Source: Deltaproteobacteria bacterium (GTDB lineage: Bacteria; Desulfobacterota; UBA8473). From it: 23,207 bases of DNA. The notes under the pieces are model-generated. The model did no database searches, was not told where the DNA came from, and saw only the letters and a program-made list of their open reading frames with translations. Below are positions 1 to 10,834 of this stretch, piece after piece. The position numbers and the translations under genes were made by a program. Numbering within the stretch: the stretch's first letter is position 1; each line of letters opens with the position of its first letter. Where the stretch lies: NCBI GenBank assembly GCA_030621455.1, contig JAUXHQ010000001.1, forward strand, positions 1-23,207, written 5' to 3'.

Positions 1-1100
1 CTTATGGCATCTATGGGCCTGCCGGCTGTCATCAGGTATCGCTTGGATAGAAGATTCCTCTGCTCGTCTATTACCACTACGTTCGTGCTGATGGACCCCA
101 CGTCTATGCCCAGAAAGGCGTTGACTCTATCCTTTTTTTTCGATGGGAAGGGTTTGGGGTCAGCTTTAGCCTGTTGCCCTTTATCTTCTTCTGAGAGGGT
201 AAGAGGGCTTAATCCGGCATCCTTCTTTGGGCCGGTTTCAAGGTAGAGTTGAAGGCGATCCAACCCGTTGAAGGCGATCCGCTCATTCTCATCTTCCATA
301 GTGGCAAGAACAGCGCCGATGGCCCCCATCGATGCGAAATGCTCCGGGATTATAAACTCGTCTTCCGTCAGCTCGAGTAAATCGAGGAAGGCTTTCCGCA
401 TACCGACATTGGCAGCGACCCCCCCCTGAAACGAGAGAGGAGGAGAAAATATCTTGCCTTTTCCGATATTGCTTTTAAAGTTCCTAGCCAGTGCATAACA
501 GAGACCCGCAACAATGTCGAAGTCGGGAGTGGCTCCCTGCTGTAAGTGAATCATGTCGGTCTTGGCAAATACGCTGCACCTTCCTGCAATTCGGGGCGGG
601 TTCCGGGATTTCAGGGCGAGTTTAGCGAACCCTTCGATACTCAACCCGAGTCTGTGGGCCTGCTGGTCGAGAAAGGATCCCGTGCCTGCGGCGCATATGG
701 TATTCATGGCGAAGTCAACAATCTTCACCCTGTTCCTGGATCTATCGTACTCAAGCAAGATGAGTTTGGAGTCTTCTCCGCCAATCTCAATGACGGTCTT
801 TACCTGGGGATGGAAGTGCTCTACTGATTTAGTCTGGGCTATGATCTCATTGACGAACGTTGCTCCCACAAGGTCGGCGACCAATTTACCTGCTGTGCCA
901 GTGATGGAAGCGGCTTCCACTTGACTCCCGGCCATACGGGAGAGGATATCCGTAAGTACCCGCTTCACGGTCTCTAGAGGCTGTCCCATATTCCTGGTAT
1001 AGTGTTCTTCCAGAACCTCCTTGTTTTGGTTCATTACTACCGTGTTAACGCTCACGGAACCCACATCGATGCCTAAAAAGATCGGATTGGATACAGCCAT
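1..1100 (-). CDS. 2-hydroxyacyl-CoA dehydratase activator-type ATPase (BcrA/BadF/BadG/HgdC family), 5' part only
   Basis: An open frame of 366 codons starts at the ATG ending at 1100 and runs off the left edge, so the C-terminus is not seen. Residues 7-260 form one ASKHA-type ATPase domain: phosphate-binding FLGIDVGS (8-15), then IEIGGEDSK (105-112), then two Cys segments, TICAAGTGSF (Cys136) and GRCSVFAK (Cys175). In HgdC-like activators two such cysteines per monomer hold a [4Fe-4S] cluster across the dimer. After a Lys/Pro-rich linker a second copy begins at about residue 329 with FLGIDVGSIS. Tandem activator domains of this kind are known at the start of very long proteins (over 1000 aa) fused to dehydratase-like domains, so the full gene is probably large. 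Such proteins use ATP to drive low-potential electron transfer to a dehydratase or reductase. The actual substrate cannot be told here. The gene lies 210 bp after gpsA, and repeat copy A occupies that gap. Confidence 0.85.
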   Translation of the reverse strand, partial: MAVSNPIFLGIDVGSVSVNTVVMNQNKEVLEEHYTRNMGQPLETVKRVLTDILSRMAGSQVEAASITGTAGKLVADLVGATFVNEIIAQTKSVEHFHPQVKTVIEIGGEDSKLILLEYDRSRNRVKIVDFAMNTICAAGTGSFLDQQAHRLGLSIEGFAKLALKSRNPPRIAGRCSVFAKTDMIHLQQGATPDFDIVAGLCYALARNFKSNIGKGKIFSPPLSFQGGVAANVGMRKAFLDLLELTEDEFIIPEHFASMGAIGAVLATMEDENERIAFNGLDRLQLYLETGPKKDAGLSPLTLSEEDKGQQAKADPKPFPSKKKDRVNAFLGIDVGSISTNVVVIDEQRNLLSKRYLMTAGRPIDAI

Positions 1101-1154
1101 AACTTCACTTCTTTTTTAGTAAGTTGGGGGTGGTTCCCCACTCTGTGATAGCTG

Positions 1155-1270
1155 AAAGTTTTCGACCTTTGCTGTTGGTAAGGTATACCGTTTGCCGGCG
1201 CTTAACTCAATGCTGTTCACTGAATCATCAAAGACATTGGGGTTGAGTAACTGCACAGGTCGAAAGTTTT
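1155..1270 (+). repeat. Dispersed intergenic repeat, copy A
   Basis: About 116 bp between gpsA and the activator gene. By eye it is about 80% identical over its first 77 bp to the segment at 9186-9262 (copy B), and it shares its outer ~45 bp with 8078-8126 (copy C, opposite orientation). The ends are imperfect inverted repeats: it opens with TTTTCGACCTTTGC and closes with CTGCACAGGTCGAAAGTTTT. An internal CCG-loop-CGG hairpin is kept between copies. There is no ORF of note. It starts 55 bp upstream of the activator start codon. This could be a non-autonomous element (MITE) or a structured leader or REP-like element; no mobility gene accompanies it. Confidence 0.7.
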
Positions 1271-1310
1271 AGTACATTCTCTCTCAAGGGAGATGAGAGT
1301 ATCGAGCGCC

Positions 1311-2321
1311 CTAATACTCCAACTCACATTTCAGGTCTCTGGTCATCAACTCATGCACGACTTCGCCGGCCGGCTTATCTTCGTATAGCAGACTATATAT
1401 CTGCTCAGTGATGGGCATCTCTACATGGAGTTTCCTGGCGATGTGATATACTGCATTGGTGGTTTTCACGCCCTCGGCCACCATCTTCATCTCTTCCAGG
1501 ATCTCTTTTAGTTTCATCCCTTTTCCCAACCGCAGGCCCACTGACCTGTTTCTGCTGAGGTCTCCGGTACATGTGAGGACGAGATCTCCCAGGCCGGCAA
1601 GGCCTGAAAGTGTCAGGGGGTTTGCCCCCATTTGAACGCCCAGGCGGGTGATTTCGGCCAGCCCGCGGGTGATCAGGGCGGCCCGGGTATTATGACCCAG
1701 ATCCAATCCGTCGGATACTCCGGCGGCAATGGCAATAACGTTCTTGAGCGCTCCCCCCAGCTCCACTCCTGTAACATCCGAGCTTGTGTAGACCCTGAAA
1801 TAGGGGGTTGCAAAGGTCATCTGGACAGATTCGGCTGCCTCGATGTTTTCCGAGGCAACAGACACGGCTGTGGGGGTCTTCTTGATGACTTCCCTGGCAA
1901 AACTAGGGCCCGACAGGTAGACCAGGTTTTTGTGCATTTTGGCGGGCAGGAGGTCTTTCAATACGAGGGACATGGGCATCAAGGTATCGGTCTCAATGCC
2001 CTTTGAGGCGCTGACTATGACGGACCTGTCCGACAGGTGGGGCAGGGTTTGGGAGATAACGGTTCTTACCACGTGAGAAGGCGTAACTGAAACGAGCAAA
2101 TCTTTGTCAACGCAGGCCTCGGCAATAGACGTGGTCGGATTAATATTCCCGGACAGTTTGAATCCCGGGAGATAAACCGTATTTTCAGCTTTTTCTTTTA
2201 TTATCTCGCATAGGTCAGGTTCAAATACCCAGAGGGTAACATGATAGCCCTTTTCGGCCAGAAGGTTTGCCAGGGTGGTACCCCAGCTCCCCGCTCCTAT
2301 AACCCCTATCTTTCTATTCAT
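1311..2321 (-). CDS. gpsA: NAD(P)-dependent glycerol-3-phosphate dehydrogenase
   Basis: Cytosolic enzyme that reduces dihydroxyacetone phosphate to sn-glycerol-3-phosphate, the backbone for phospholipids. The 336-aa length is usual for the family. Visible motifs are the Rossmann loop GAGSWG (residues 9-14), LSGPSFA (136-142), the catalytic-lysine segment GGALKNVIAIAAG (Lys193), NTRAALITRG (211-220) and GLAGLGDLVLTC (240-251). The start ATG overlaps the stop of the TPR gene as ATGA (4 bp), which points to translational coupling and membership of the gyrB-gyrA-TPR-gpsA transcript. The order suits a growth-linked operon, but I see nothing specific to GpsA regulation. Confidence 0.97.
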   Translation of the reverse strand: MNRKIGVIGAGSWGTTLANLLAEKGYHVTLWVFEPDLCEIIKEKAENTVYLPGFKLSGNINPTTSIAEACVDKDLLVSVTPSHVVRTVISQTLPHLSDRSVIVSASKGIETDTLMPMSLVLKDLLPAKMHKNLVYLSGPSFAREVIKKTPTAVSVASENIEAAESVQMTFATPYFRVYTSSDVTGVELGGALKNVIAIAAGVSDGLDLGHNTRAALITRGLAEITRLGVQMGANPLTLSGLAGLGDLVLTCTGDLSRNRSVGLRLGKGMKLKEILEEMKMVAEGVKTTNAVYHIARKLHVEMPITEQIYSLLYEDKPAGEVVHELMTRDLKCELEY

Positions 2322-3142
2322 CGGTTCCTTTTTTTCAATCTCTTTCTTATGCTGTCGATCCTTATCTGGACCACTTTTCTGTCTCCATAATGGTCAAGGA
2401 TTTTCTCATAGGCATCGAGGGCCTTGGGGAGCTTTTCCATTTCCTCCAGACAACTGGCAATCCCAAACTGTGCGTGGATCGAAGCCTTGTCTTTGGGAAA
2501 CCTCCTGATCACCTCTCTGTAGGATTCAACGGCTTCCTCCAGTCGACCTTCCAGGTAATTACAAGCGGCGATCTGAAAATAGACGTCACTGGCCAGTTTT
2601 GTGCGGGGAAAATTTTCCAGGAGAATACCGTACTCCACCCTGGCCTGCCTGAAGTCGTTAATGTGGAAGTAGCATTGGGCAATCTGATACTGAAACCCAT
2701 CTGCATCCTCTCTCCCGGGATAGTTGTTGAGGATCTTCTGGTATTCTACGACAGCTTTCTTGAAATCCATCAATTTCATGTGGATTTCTGCAACATGCTT
2801 TTGAGCGGTAACGCAAAATCCGGAATCGGGGTAGGAAGAGATCAATCTCCGGAAGGCTTCAAGGGCGCTCTTGTAATCGTTGAGAAAAAAACAATAGGTG
2901 ATCCCCAGTTCGAAAAGTGCGTTACCTGCAAGGGGGCTCTCAGGATATTTGATCTCTATCTTTTGGTATTCCTTGCATGCCTCAAGGTAGGCCCCTTCAT
3001 CCCTCAATCTTTCAGCACGCGAAAGGTGACGTAGAGCAGGTTTATTCGTACAGCTGTCAGCTACCACAAGGGGGATGATCACCAGTCCCAAAACCGTCCA
3101 CATGCGCCTGAGAAATTTACATTCAGCCTTTGTCTTGCTCAT
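2318..3142 (-). CDS. TPR-repeat envelope protein, BamD/YbgF-like
   Basis: The 274-aa protein has an N-terminal hydrophobic segment (about residues 14-28, [15 protein letters not shown]) ending at a single Cys (VADSC). The rest is tetratricopeptide-like repeats with the recurrent pattern of A/Y-x-x-I/L and FPxSxxAxxAxxxIAxCY (for example around residues 75-105, 150-180 and 190-220). This architecture fits BamD-type outer-membrane assembly lipoproteins or CpoB/YbgF-like periplasmic TPR proteins. The lipobox is imperfect (Asp at -2, Ala at -3), so lipidation is uncertain. The start chosen overlaps the end of gyrA by 20 bp with AAGG about 9 nt ahead. An internal ATG at 3103, just before the hydrophobic segment, is a credible alternative. 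It is followed by gpsA with a 4-bp overlap. The family call is solid only at the TPR and export level. Confidence 0.75.
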   Translation of the reverse strand: MSKTKAECKFLRRMWTVLGLVIIPLVVADSCTNKPALRHLSRAERLRDEGAYLEACKEYQKIEIKYPESPLAGNALFELGITYCFFLNDYKSALEAFRRLISSYPDSGFCVTAQKHVAEIHMKLMDFKKAVVEYQKILNNYPGREDADGFQYQIAQCYFHINDFRQARVEYGILLENFPRTKLASDVYFQIAACNYLEGRLEEAVESYREVIRRFPKDKASIHAQFGIASCLEEMEKLPKALDAYEKILDHYGDRKVVQIRIDSIRKRLKKRNR

Positions 3143-5561
3143 TCTCCACTACCTTGGCTATCCTTGCGACCTTCTCTTCCATTCCCAAATCAATCAACTT
3201 GACCCCCTGGGTGTTTCTTCCTCTCATGGGAAGATCCCTGGCCCGAATTCTGATGATTTTTCCCTGGACCGTGATCAACATGAGATCATCATCATCGGTT
3301 ACCTGTCTTATGCCGACAACATGTCCGTTCTTTTGAGTGGTTTTTAAGGTAATGACACCTGCGCCCCCCCTTCTTTGCGCTCTGTACTCCGACCCTTTTG
3401 TCCTTTTACCGATACCGTTTTCCGTGGCCACAAGGATGGTCGTGTCGTCATCTATGATCTCCATGCCGATGAGTTCATCGCCTTTGTCGAGGTTGATGCC
3501 TTTAACTCCCCTGGTTGTTCTTCCGGTGCCCCTAACCTGATTCTCTTCGAACCTTATGGCCTTTCCCGACTTGGTGCCAAGGAAGATATGCTGATTCCCG
3601 TCTGTGAGCCTGACAGAGATCAGGGCGTCCGCCTCATCAATGCTAATGGCAACTATGCCGTTTGCGCGGGGATGACTATAGGCGGTGAGACGTGTCTTCT
3701 TTATTATCCCGTTTCTTGTCGCCATGGTGACGTATTTTTCATCTGAAAACTCCCGTACGGGGAGGATCGCAGAGATATTTTCATCGGAAGCGAGGTTCAA
3801 CAGGTTCACAATAGCCTTTCCCCTGGATATTCGACCGGCTTGAGGGATCTCATAGACCTTGAGCCAAAAGACCTTACCCTTGTCCGTAAAGAAGAGTATA
3901 TGTTCCCGGGTAGAGGCGACGAAGAGGTGTTCCACAAAATCCGAACTGTTCGGGGTTGTCCCCATCTTTCCTTTACCGCCACGGGCCTGACTTCTGTAAA
4001 GGCTTATGGAGTTTCTCTTTATGTATCCACTGTGGGTAATGGTTATCACCATGTCCTCTTCAACGATCATGTCCTCGAGAGCAATCTCGGTATTCTCTTC
4101 TAATATCTCGGTTCTCCTCTCATCACCATAGAGCTTCTTCTGGGCCTCCAACTCTTCCACAATGATGTTCAATACAAGCTGTTCACTTGCCAGGATCTCT
4201 CTGTATTCTTCTATGAGTTTCTTTATCTCCGTGTACTCTTTGGTGATCTTGTCCTGTTCCAGTGCGGTCAGTCTCTGGAGTTTCATGTCCAGGATTGCCT
4301 GGGCCTGTAATTCAGACAGGGAAAATTTGCTCATAAGGCGTTCTTTGGCTACTTTTGGGTTTTCCGAGGCCTTGATAAGGTTTATCATTTCATCGAGATT
4401 TTCCAGGGCAACCCTTAACCCCTCAAGGATATGGGCCCTGCTCTCAGCCTTCCTCAAGTCGAAGGCCGTCCTCCTTATGATGATCTCTTTTCTGTGGTTT
4501 AAGAAATTGGAGAGGACATCCTTCAAGTTGAGGAGCTTCGGCTGTCCCCCGACAATGGCCAGCATTATTATCCCAAAGCTCACCTGCATCTGGGTATGTT
4601 GGTAGAGCTGGTTGAGGATAACCTTTGCCGTTTCATCCCTCTTCAGTTCGATGACGACCCTTATCCCTTCTCTGTCCGACTCGTCTCTAAGCTCTGAGAT
4701 CCCCTCTATCTTCTTCTGTCTTGACAAGGCGGCTATTGTTTCCAGCATTTTTGCCTTGTTTGTCTGGTAGGGAAGCTCTGAAATGACTATGCTTTCTTTA
4801 TTGTTGGTTTTGTTCTTTTCCACATTCGCCCTGGCTCTCAGACGTATTATTCCCCTTCCGGTCTCATAAGCAGACTTGATACCGGTTTTACCACAGATGA
4901 ATCCGGCAGTGGGGAAATCCGGGCCCGGTATCAGTTCCATCAACTCATCGATAGTGATATCCGGGTTGTCTACCATTGCAATGATTCCGTCCAGCACCTC
5001 TACCAGGTTATGAGGCGGTATGTTTGTGGCCATTCCCACGGCAATCCCCGAAGAACCGTTAATCAAGAGAGCCGGAAGCTTGGCCGGCAAGACTGTGGGC
5101 TCCATGGAGGAATTGTCATAAGTAGGGACGAAATCCACGGTCTCTTTCTCGATGTCTGCCAGAAGCTCGGAGGCTAATCGTGCCATGCGTATCTCTGTGT
5201 ATCTCATGGCTGCAGCGGGGTCTCCGTCGATGGACCCGAAGTTTCCCTGGCCATCGACAAGAAGATAGCGCATGGAGAAATCCTGGGCCATACGAACTAT
5301 GGTATCGTAAACGGCTGCGTCGCCATGGGGATGATACTTGCCGATAACATCACCGACGAGCCGGGCGGATTTCTTGTAGGGCTTATTCCAATCGTTGCCC
5401 ATGGCTTTCATGGCATAGAGGATCCTGCGGTGGACGGGTTTTAATCCGTCCCTGACATCGGGTAAGGCCCTGCCCACGATGACACTCATGGCATAATCCA
5501 TATAGGATTGTTTCATCTCATCTTCTATGCTGACAGGTATCTTCCGTTCTTGTAAATACAT
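3123..5561 (-). CDS. gyrA: DNA gyrase subunit A
   Basis: The breakage-reunion subunit of gyrase, which introduces negative supercoils together with GyrB (A2B2). It is 812 aa. The winged-helix core begins at once ([21 protein letters not shown]). The quinolone-region motif is [12 protein letters not shown] (75-86), and the DNA-linking tyrosine is Tyr121 in AAMRYTE. A coiled-coil region spans about 360-480. The C-terminal beta-pinwheel follows, with the GyrA box as QARGGKG (525-531), close to the canonical QRRGGKG, which supports GyrA rather than ParC. The position equivalent to E. coli Ser83 is Ala82; Asp86 matches Asp87. The start ATG has GAGGAG only 3 nt upstream, a short spacing, but the N-terminus aligns with the family. 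It lies 50 bp after gyrB and overlaps the TPR gene by 20 bp. Confidence 0.98.
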   Translation of the reverse strand: MYLQERKIPVSIEDEMKQSYMDYAMSVIVGRALPDVRDGLKPVHRRILYAMKAMGNDWNKPYKKSARLVGDVIGKYHPHGDAAVYDTIVRMAQDFSMRYLLVDGQGNFGSIDGDPAAAMRYTEIRMARLASELLADIEKETVDFVPTYDNSSMEPTVLPAKLPALLINGSSGIAVGMATNIPPHNLVEVLDGIIAMVDNPDITIDELMELIPGPDFPTAGFICGKTGIKSAYETGRGIIRLRARANVEKNKTNNKESIVISELPYQTNKAKMLETIAALSRQKKIEGISELRDESDREGIRVVIELKRDETAKVILNQLYQHTQMQVSFGIIMLAIVGGQPKLLNLKDVLSNFLNHRKEIIIRRTAFDLRKAESRAHILEGLRVALENLDEMINLIKASENPKVAKERLMSKFSLSELQAQAILDMKLQRLTALEQDKITKEYTEIKKLIEEYREILASEQLVLNIIVEELEAQKKLYGDERRTEILEENTEIALEDMIVEEDMVITITHSGYIKRNSISLYRSQARGGKGKMGTTPNSSDFVEHLFVASTREHILFFTDKGKVFWLKVYEIPQAGRISRGKAIVNLLNLASDENISAILPVREFSDEKYVTMATRNGIIKKTRLTAYSHPRANGIVAISIDEADALISVRLTDGNQHIFLGTKSGKAIRFEENQVRGTGRTTRGVKGINLDKGDELIGMEIIDDDTTILVATENGIGKRTKGSEYRAQRRGGAGVITLKTTQKNGHVVGIRQVTDDDDLMLITVQGKIIRIRARDLPMRGRNTQGVKLIDLGMEEKVARIAKVVENEQDKG

Positions 5562-5611
5562 ATGCTCCTCAGGTGTTCTTGGTGTAACTTCTCAGCCCCC
5601 GCCTTGTATGC

Positions 5612-8159
<2,548 letters not shown>

Positions 8160-8164
8160 TGAAA

Positions 8165-8180
8165 ATACTATATATAGTAT
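8165..8180. promoter_or_regulatory. 16-bp perfect palindrome beside the gyrB -35 box
   Basis: ATACTATATATAGTAT is fully self-complementary and ends 5 bp from the -35 hexamer of the predicted gyrB promoter. It could be an operator, an UP-like AT element, or a supercoiling-sensitive site. No regulator is recognisable from the sequence alone. Confidence 0.45.
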
Positions 8181-8250
8181 GAACCTTGCGAATATGGACT
8201 CAGTGCCGTGCCAGTATTTCCACGATCCTATCTTAAGTGCGGTTACACAA

Positions 8251-8377
8251 AAAGTTTGAAGTGCCTAAAGTTAATTTATTCTATTTATTTTATAGACCAG
8301 ATCTTGGTCGGAATCAAAATAAGCAGTGTTTTGGAGCGTATTTCTTAATTTTAGACACTTTAGGCACTTCAAACTTT
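8251..8377. repeat. 20-bp perfect inverted repeat with 87-bp spacer
   Basis: AAAGTTTGAAGTGCCTAAAG (8251-8270) is exactly complementary to CTTTAGGCACTTCAAACTTT (8358-8377). The right arm also overlaps a direct repeat: ACTTTAGGCACT occurs at 8357-8368 and again at 8373-8384. The AT-rich spacer encodes nothing convincing. The unit lies in the 447-bp gap between rsmG and gyrB (8024-8470). It looks like the ends of a small non-coding mobile element or a recombination relic rather than a terminator, since the spacer is long and no T-run follows. The rest of that gap (8181-8250 and 8385-8470) shows nothing I can name. Confidence 0.7.
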
Positions 8378-8470
8378 AGGCACTCATTTATTTCTCTATA
8401 CCACATAATATATCCTTTGAAAAGAAAAGATCCCGGCAATCGGCGATTCCTCTTAACACTTCCTCGTCGC

Positions 8471-9130
8471 TTACTGGTTGGTGAAGATAAGAAGGGTTCT
8501 CCTGTCATTTAGGTATGGTAGGGAAAACTCAACTGCATTTACAAGACGTAACCTCAGGCGCACCAAGACCTCCGCATCGTCAGCCAATTGCCTTTTTCCG
8601 TATCTTCCCCTCATGGCTATCAGCAGCCCTTCTCTTTTTAGATAAGGCTTTCCAGTAGACAAGAACCTTCCCAAACCTGAGAAAGCCCTTGAGATAACCA
8701 CATCAAACGGCGAAGCAATTCGTCTATGTATATCTTTGTCTTCGGCCCTTCCATGCACCGCCTCGATGTTGTACAGCCTTAGGAGCCGTATGATGTGTTT
8801 TTGAAAGTTTACTTTTTTTTGTGTGGAATCGAGTAAAGTGAGGTACAGAGACGGGCTTGCAATCTTCAAAGGTATGCCAGGAAAACCCCCTCCTGAACCG
8901 ACGTCCAATACGGAAGCGTCTTGGGGTATGTATTCCAATGGGAAAAGGGAATCCACAAAATGCTTAATCAGGATTTCCGGATCGTTGCGTATAGTGGTGA
9001 TATTTATCTTGGCGCTCCATTTCCTAATCTCCGTCAGGTAGGTTTTAAATAAGTTAATCTGTTTGGTAGTCAGCGAGACGTTTGCCTTTTGGGCTCCGTT
9101 AAAAAGGACTTCATCAATGAATTCTTTCAA
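8471..9130 (-). CDS. rsmG: 16S rRNA (guanine527-N7)-methyltransferase RsmG
   Basis: SAM-dependent methylase (GidB) that modifies G527 in the 530 loop of 16S rRNA. The 219-aa length is typical. The SAM-binding motif VLDVGSGGGFPGIPLKI lies at about 74-90. HFVDSLFPL, the acidic GRAED segment (about 126-130) and the SRAFSGLGRF catalytic-region motif are present. The start is a TTG codon at 9130-9128 with a modest TAGGT ribosome site about 6 nt upstream; no nearby ATG gives a better N-terminus. In many genomes rsmG sits beside mnmG or parAB near the origin. Here it stands alone, 447 bp upstream of gyrB, and is likely transcribed separately. Confidence 0.95.
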   Translation of the reverse strand: MKEFIDEVLFNGAQKANVSLTTKQINLFKTYLTEIRKWSAKINITTIRNDPEILIKHFVDSLFPLEYIPQDASVLDVGSGGGFPGIPLKIASPSLYLTLLDSTQKKVNFQKHIIRLLRLYNIEAVHGRAEDKDIHRRIASPFDVVISRAFSGLGRFLSTGKPYLKREGLLIAMRGRYGKRQLADDAEVLVRLRLRLVNAVEFSLPYLNDRRTLLIFTNQ

Positions 9131-9181
9131 TATAGACCTACTTTGTTAACCTTCAAAGGCATTTCTTAACGGATCTGTTTC

Positions 9182-9309
9182 AAAATGTTTCGACCTATGC
9201 TGTTGAGCAGGTGTGCCGCTTGCTGGCGCTTAACGCAATCCTGTTGACTGAACCATTGGAGACACTTCAAGACGCTAGGTTTGTGTAATTGCACAGGTTA
9301 AAAAAGTTT
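9182..9309 (+). repeat. Dispersed intergenic repeat, copy B
   Basis: The longest copy (~128 bp) of the repeat family also seen at 1155-1270 and 8078-8126. It opens TTTCGACCTATGCTGTTGAG and closes with TTGCACAGGTTAAAAAAG; the ends are degenerate inverted repeats. Its near end lies 52 bp upstream of the rsmG start, nearly the same distance and orientation as copy A has to its downstream gene. Inside, GTTGAGC and GCTTAAC can pair around a smaller GCC/GGC stem. Confidence 0.7.
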
Positions 9310-9335
9310 AGGAGATATACTGTGGAATGTCAACT

Positions 9336-9471
9336 GGTTTCCATCCGGAAATGGCACTTTTCCGCAATCTATGCGTCAGTCTGCGGGATTGTTTATGGGG
9401 GGTCGTACGCTTGTACGCCTCCCCACAATCCCTTGGCCTTGCAAAAAATTGCTCATTTCTGGATAGACACT
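9336..9471. mobile_element. Candidate MITE or long-hairpin element (~136 bp)
   Basis: The outer arms (9338-9368 and 9439-9469) are imperfect inverted repeats matching at about 24 of 30 positions: the left reads TCCATCCGGAAATGG, the right, reverse-complemented, TCTATCCAGAAATGAG. Inside, GGGATTGT (9385-9392) pairs with ACAATCCC (9425-9432), followed by a G-rich/C-rich stem and a CGTACG-cttg-TACG tip. The whole stretch can thus fold into one long hairpin. No transposase is encoded. It sits 27 bp after repeat copy B, in the 534-bp gap (9131-9664) between the divergent rsmG and fabH. The rest of that gap is the fabH promoter and leader. Confidence 0.6.
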
Positions 9472-9500
9472 AAATAATCTGGACGCCAACTGAATTTTCT

Positions 9501-9529
9501 TTGACACACAGCCACGCTTCGGCTATACT
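9501..9529 (+). promoter_or_regulatory. Predicted strong sigma-70 promoter of fabH
   Basis: TTGACA (9501-9506), a 17-nt spacer, then TATACT (9524-9529). Transcription should start near 9536, giving a ~129-nt leader. The leader holds a perfect 10-bp palindrome CAGTATACTG (9561-9570) and a small CATCC-tca-GGATG hairpin (9579-9591), either of which could be regulatory. Confidence 0.75.
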
Positions 9530-9664
9530 TCGACGTTAAAAATTGCAATATCAATATAATCAGTATACTGAATCTTCTCATCCTCAGGATGTCCAATTAA
9601 TGTGCTGTCTGATAATATTGGAGTAATAGCAACCATTTAAAGAAGTCTGTAATCAGGAGACAGA

Positions 9665-10672
9665 ATGAGCTTGATAAGAGCAGCAATAACAAGTCTGGGG
9701 AAATTTCTTCCGGAACGTGTGGTGACGAACAAGGACTTGGAAAAAATCATGGATACATCGGATGAATGGATCGTTCAAAGGACCGGCATTCGTCAGAGGC
9801 ACTTTTTGGATCCTGGTCTGGGTAACTCCTACATGGCGAGCAGGGCAGCCACGGATTGTCTGACCAGGGCGGGGGTTTCCCCTTCAGAGATCGACACAAT
9901 CATCGTTGGCACGATTTCAGCTGATAACCCTTTCCCTTCCACGGCATGCATAATCCAGGAGATGATAGGGGCTGACAATGCCTGGGGCTTCGATCTCACC
10001 GCTGGTTGTTCCGGTTTTCTCTTTGCCCTGATAACCGGCGCACAGTTCATAGAGTCCGGACGCTATAGAAAGGTTTTGGTCGTGGGAAGCGATATGAACT
10101 CCATGTACCTCAATCCTGAGGATAGGTCCACCTATGTGATTTTTGGCGATGGGGCCGGCGCCGTGCTACTGGAACCGTCGGCAGACCCGGAGCTGGGGAT
10201 AATCGATTTCATGAGCCAGATCGATGGGGCCGGGGGGCAGTATCTCACTGTCAAAGCAGGGGGCAGCAAGAGGCCCGCCACTTTTGAAACAGTGCAGAAT
10301 AAGGAACATTTCGTGCAGCAGGATGGCAGAACTGTCTTTAAATTTGCAGTGAAGAACATGGCCGATGTGTCGGTGGCCATCATGAAGCGCAATAATATCG
10401 GAAGTGACGACTTGGATCTCTTTGTTCCTCACCAGGCGAATCTGCGGATCATAGAAGCGTGTGCGAAGCGCATGAAAATCAGTCCGGACATAGTAATCGT
10501 CAATATAGACAAGTATGCGAATACCACATGCGGAACTCTGCCCCTGGCCCTTTGTGATGCCGAAGAGCAGGGTCGCCTGAAGAAAGGGGATAGAGTGATA
10601 GCTGCCGCCTTTGGCGCCGGATTTACGTGGGGCAGTGTGTACTTCAGGTGGGCCATGGACAGAGACAGGTAA
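9665..10672 (+). CDS. fabH: Beta-ketoacyl-ACP synthase III
   Basis: Initiates type II fatty acid synthesis by condensing a short acyl-CoA (usually acetyl-CoA) with malonyl-ACP. It is 335 aa, a little longer than E. coli FabH (317). The Cys-His-Asn triad is visible: Cys115 in DLTAGCSGF, His256 in FVPHQANLR and Asn286 in YANTTCGTLPLAL. The N-terminal DEWIVQRTGIRQRH motif and the C-terminal GAGFTWGS are typical. The start ATG has AGGAGA about 5 nt ahead. Unlike the common plsX-fabH-fabD arrangement it stands alone, between rsmG and the Fo operon, with its own strong promoter. A homologous role in another ketoacyl-CoA pathway cannot be excluded, but the motifs are fully FabH-like. Confidence 0.95.
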   Translation: MSLIRAAITSLGKFLPERVVTNKDLEKIMDTSDEWIVQRTGIRQRHFLDPGLGNSYMASRAATDCLTRAGVSPSEIDTIIVGTISADNPFPSTACIIQEMIGADNAWGFDLTAGCSGFLFALITGAQFIESGRYRKVLVVGSDMNSMYLNPEDRSTYVIFGDGAGAVLLEPSADPELGIIDFMSQIDGAGGQYLTVKAGGSKRPATFETVQNKEHFVQQDGRTVFKFAVKNMADVSVAIMKRNNIGSDDLDLFVPHQANLRIIEACAKRMKISPDIVIVNIDKYANTTCGTLPLALCDAEEQGRLKKGDRVIAAAFGAGFTWGSVYFRWAMDRDR

Positions 10673-10797
10673 GGACGGTTGCAATAGATAGTACCTTCAG
10701 GTTCTATAATTCATTGAATTAAATGGTCTTTGCAAGATCGGCATCTGTCTGGATTGTTAAAAAATTGGGGTTTTCCTTGAAGTATGAGTTAAACTTC

Positions 10798-10826
10798 TTG
10801 ACAAACATAAGATCGTATGTTAGAAA
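10798..10826 (+). promoter_or_regulatory. Predicted sigma-70 promoter of the Fo ATP-synthase operon
   Basis: A consensus TTGACA (10798-10803), a 17-nt spacer, then TAGAAA (10821-10826). It is the best promoter in the 239-bp gap after fabH. Predicted transcription start is near 10833, about 80 nt before atpZ. Confidence 0.65.
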
Positions 10827-10834
10827 ACGTCCAA

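Noticed and set aside
248..280. 14-bp direct repeat GTTGAAGGCGATCC at 248-261 and 267-280
   Set aside because: The 19-bp period is out of frame, so it does not make a protein repeat; probably chance within coding sequence.
546..924. Plus-strand ORFs across the activator gene
   Set aside because: They are antisense shadows of the long minus-strand open frame, which has clear family motifs.
8237..8512. Small ORFs on both strands across the inverted repeat between gyrB and rsmG (8237-8512 plus, 8314-8508 minus)
   Set aside because: Both largely translate the inverted repeat and flanking AT-rich DNA, have no recognisable motif and no ribosome site.
9289..9477. 62-codon ORF between rsmG and fabH
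   Set aside because: It runs through the end of repeat copy B and the hairpin element, with non-protein-like composition.
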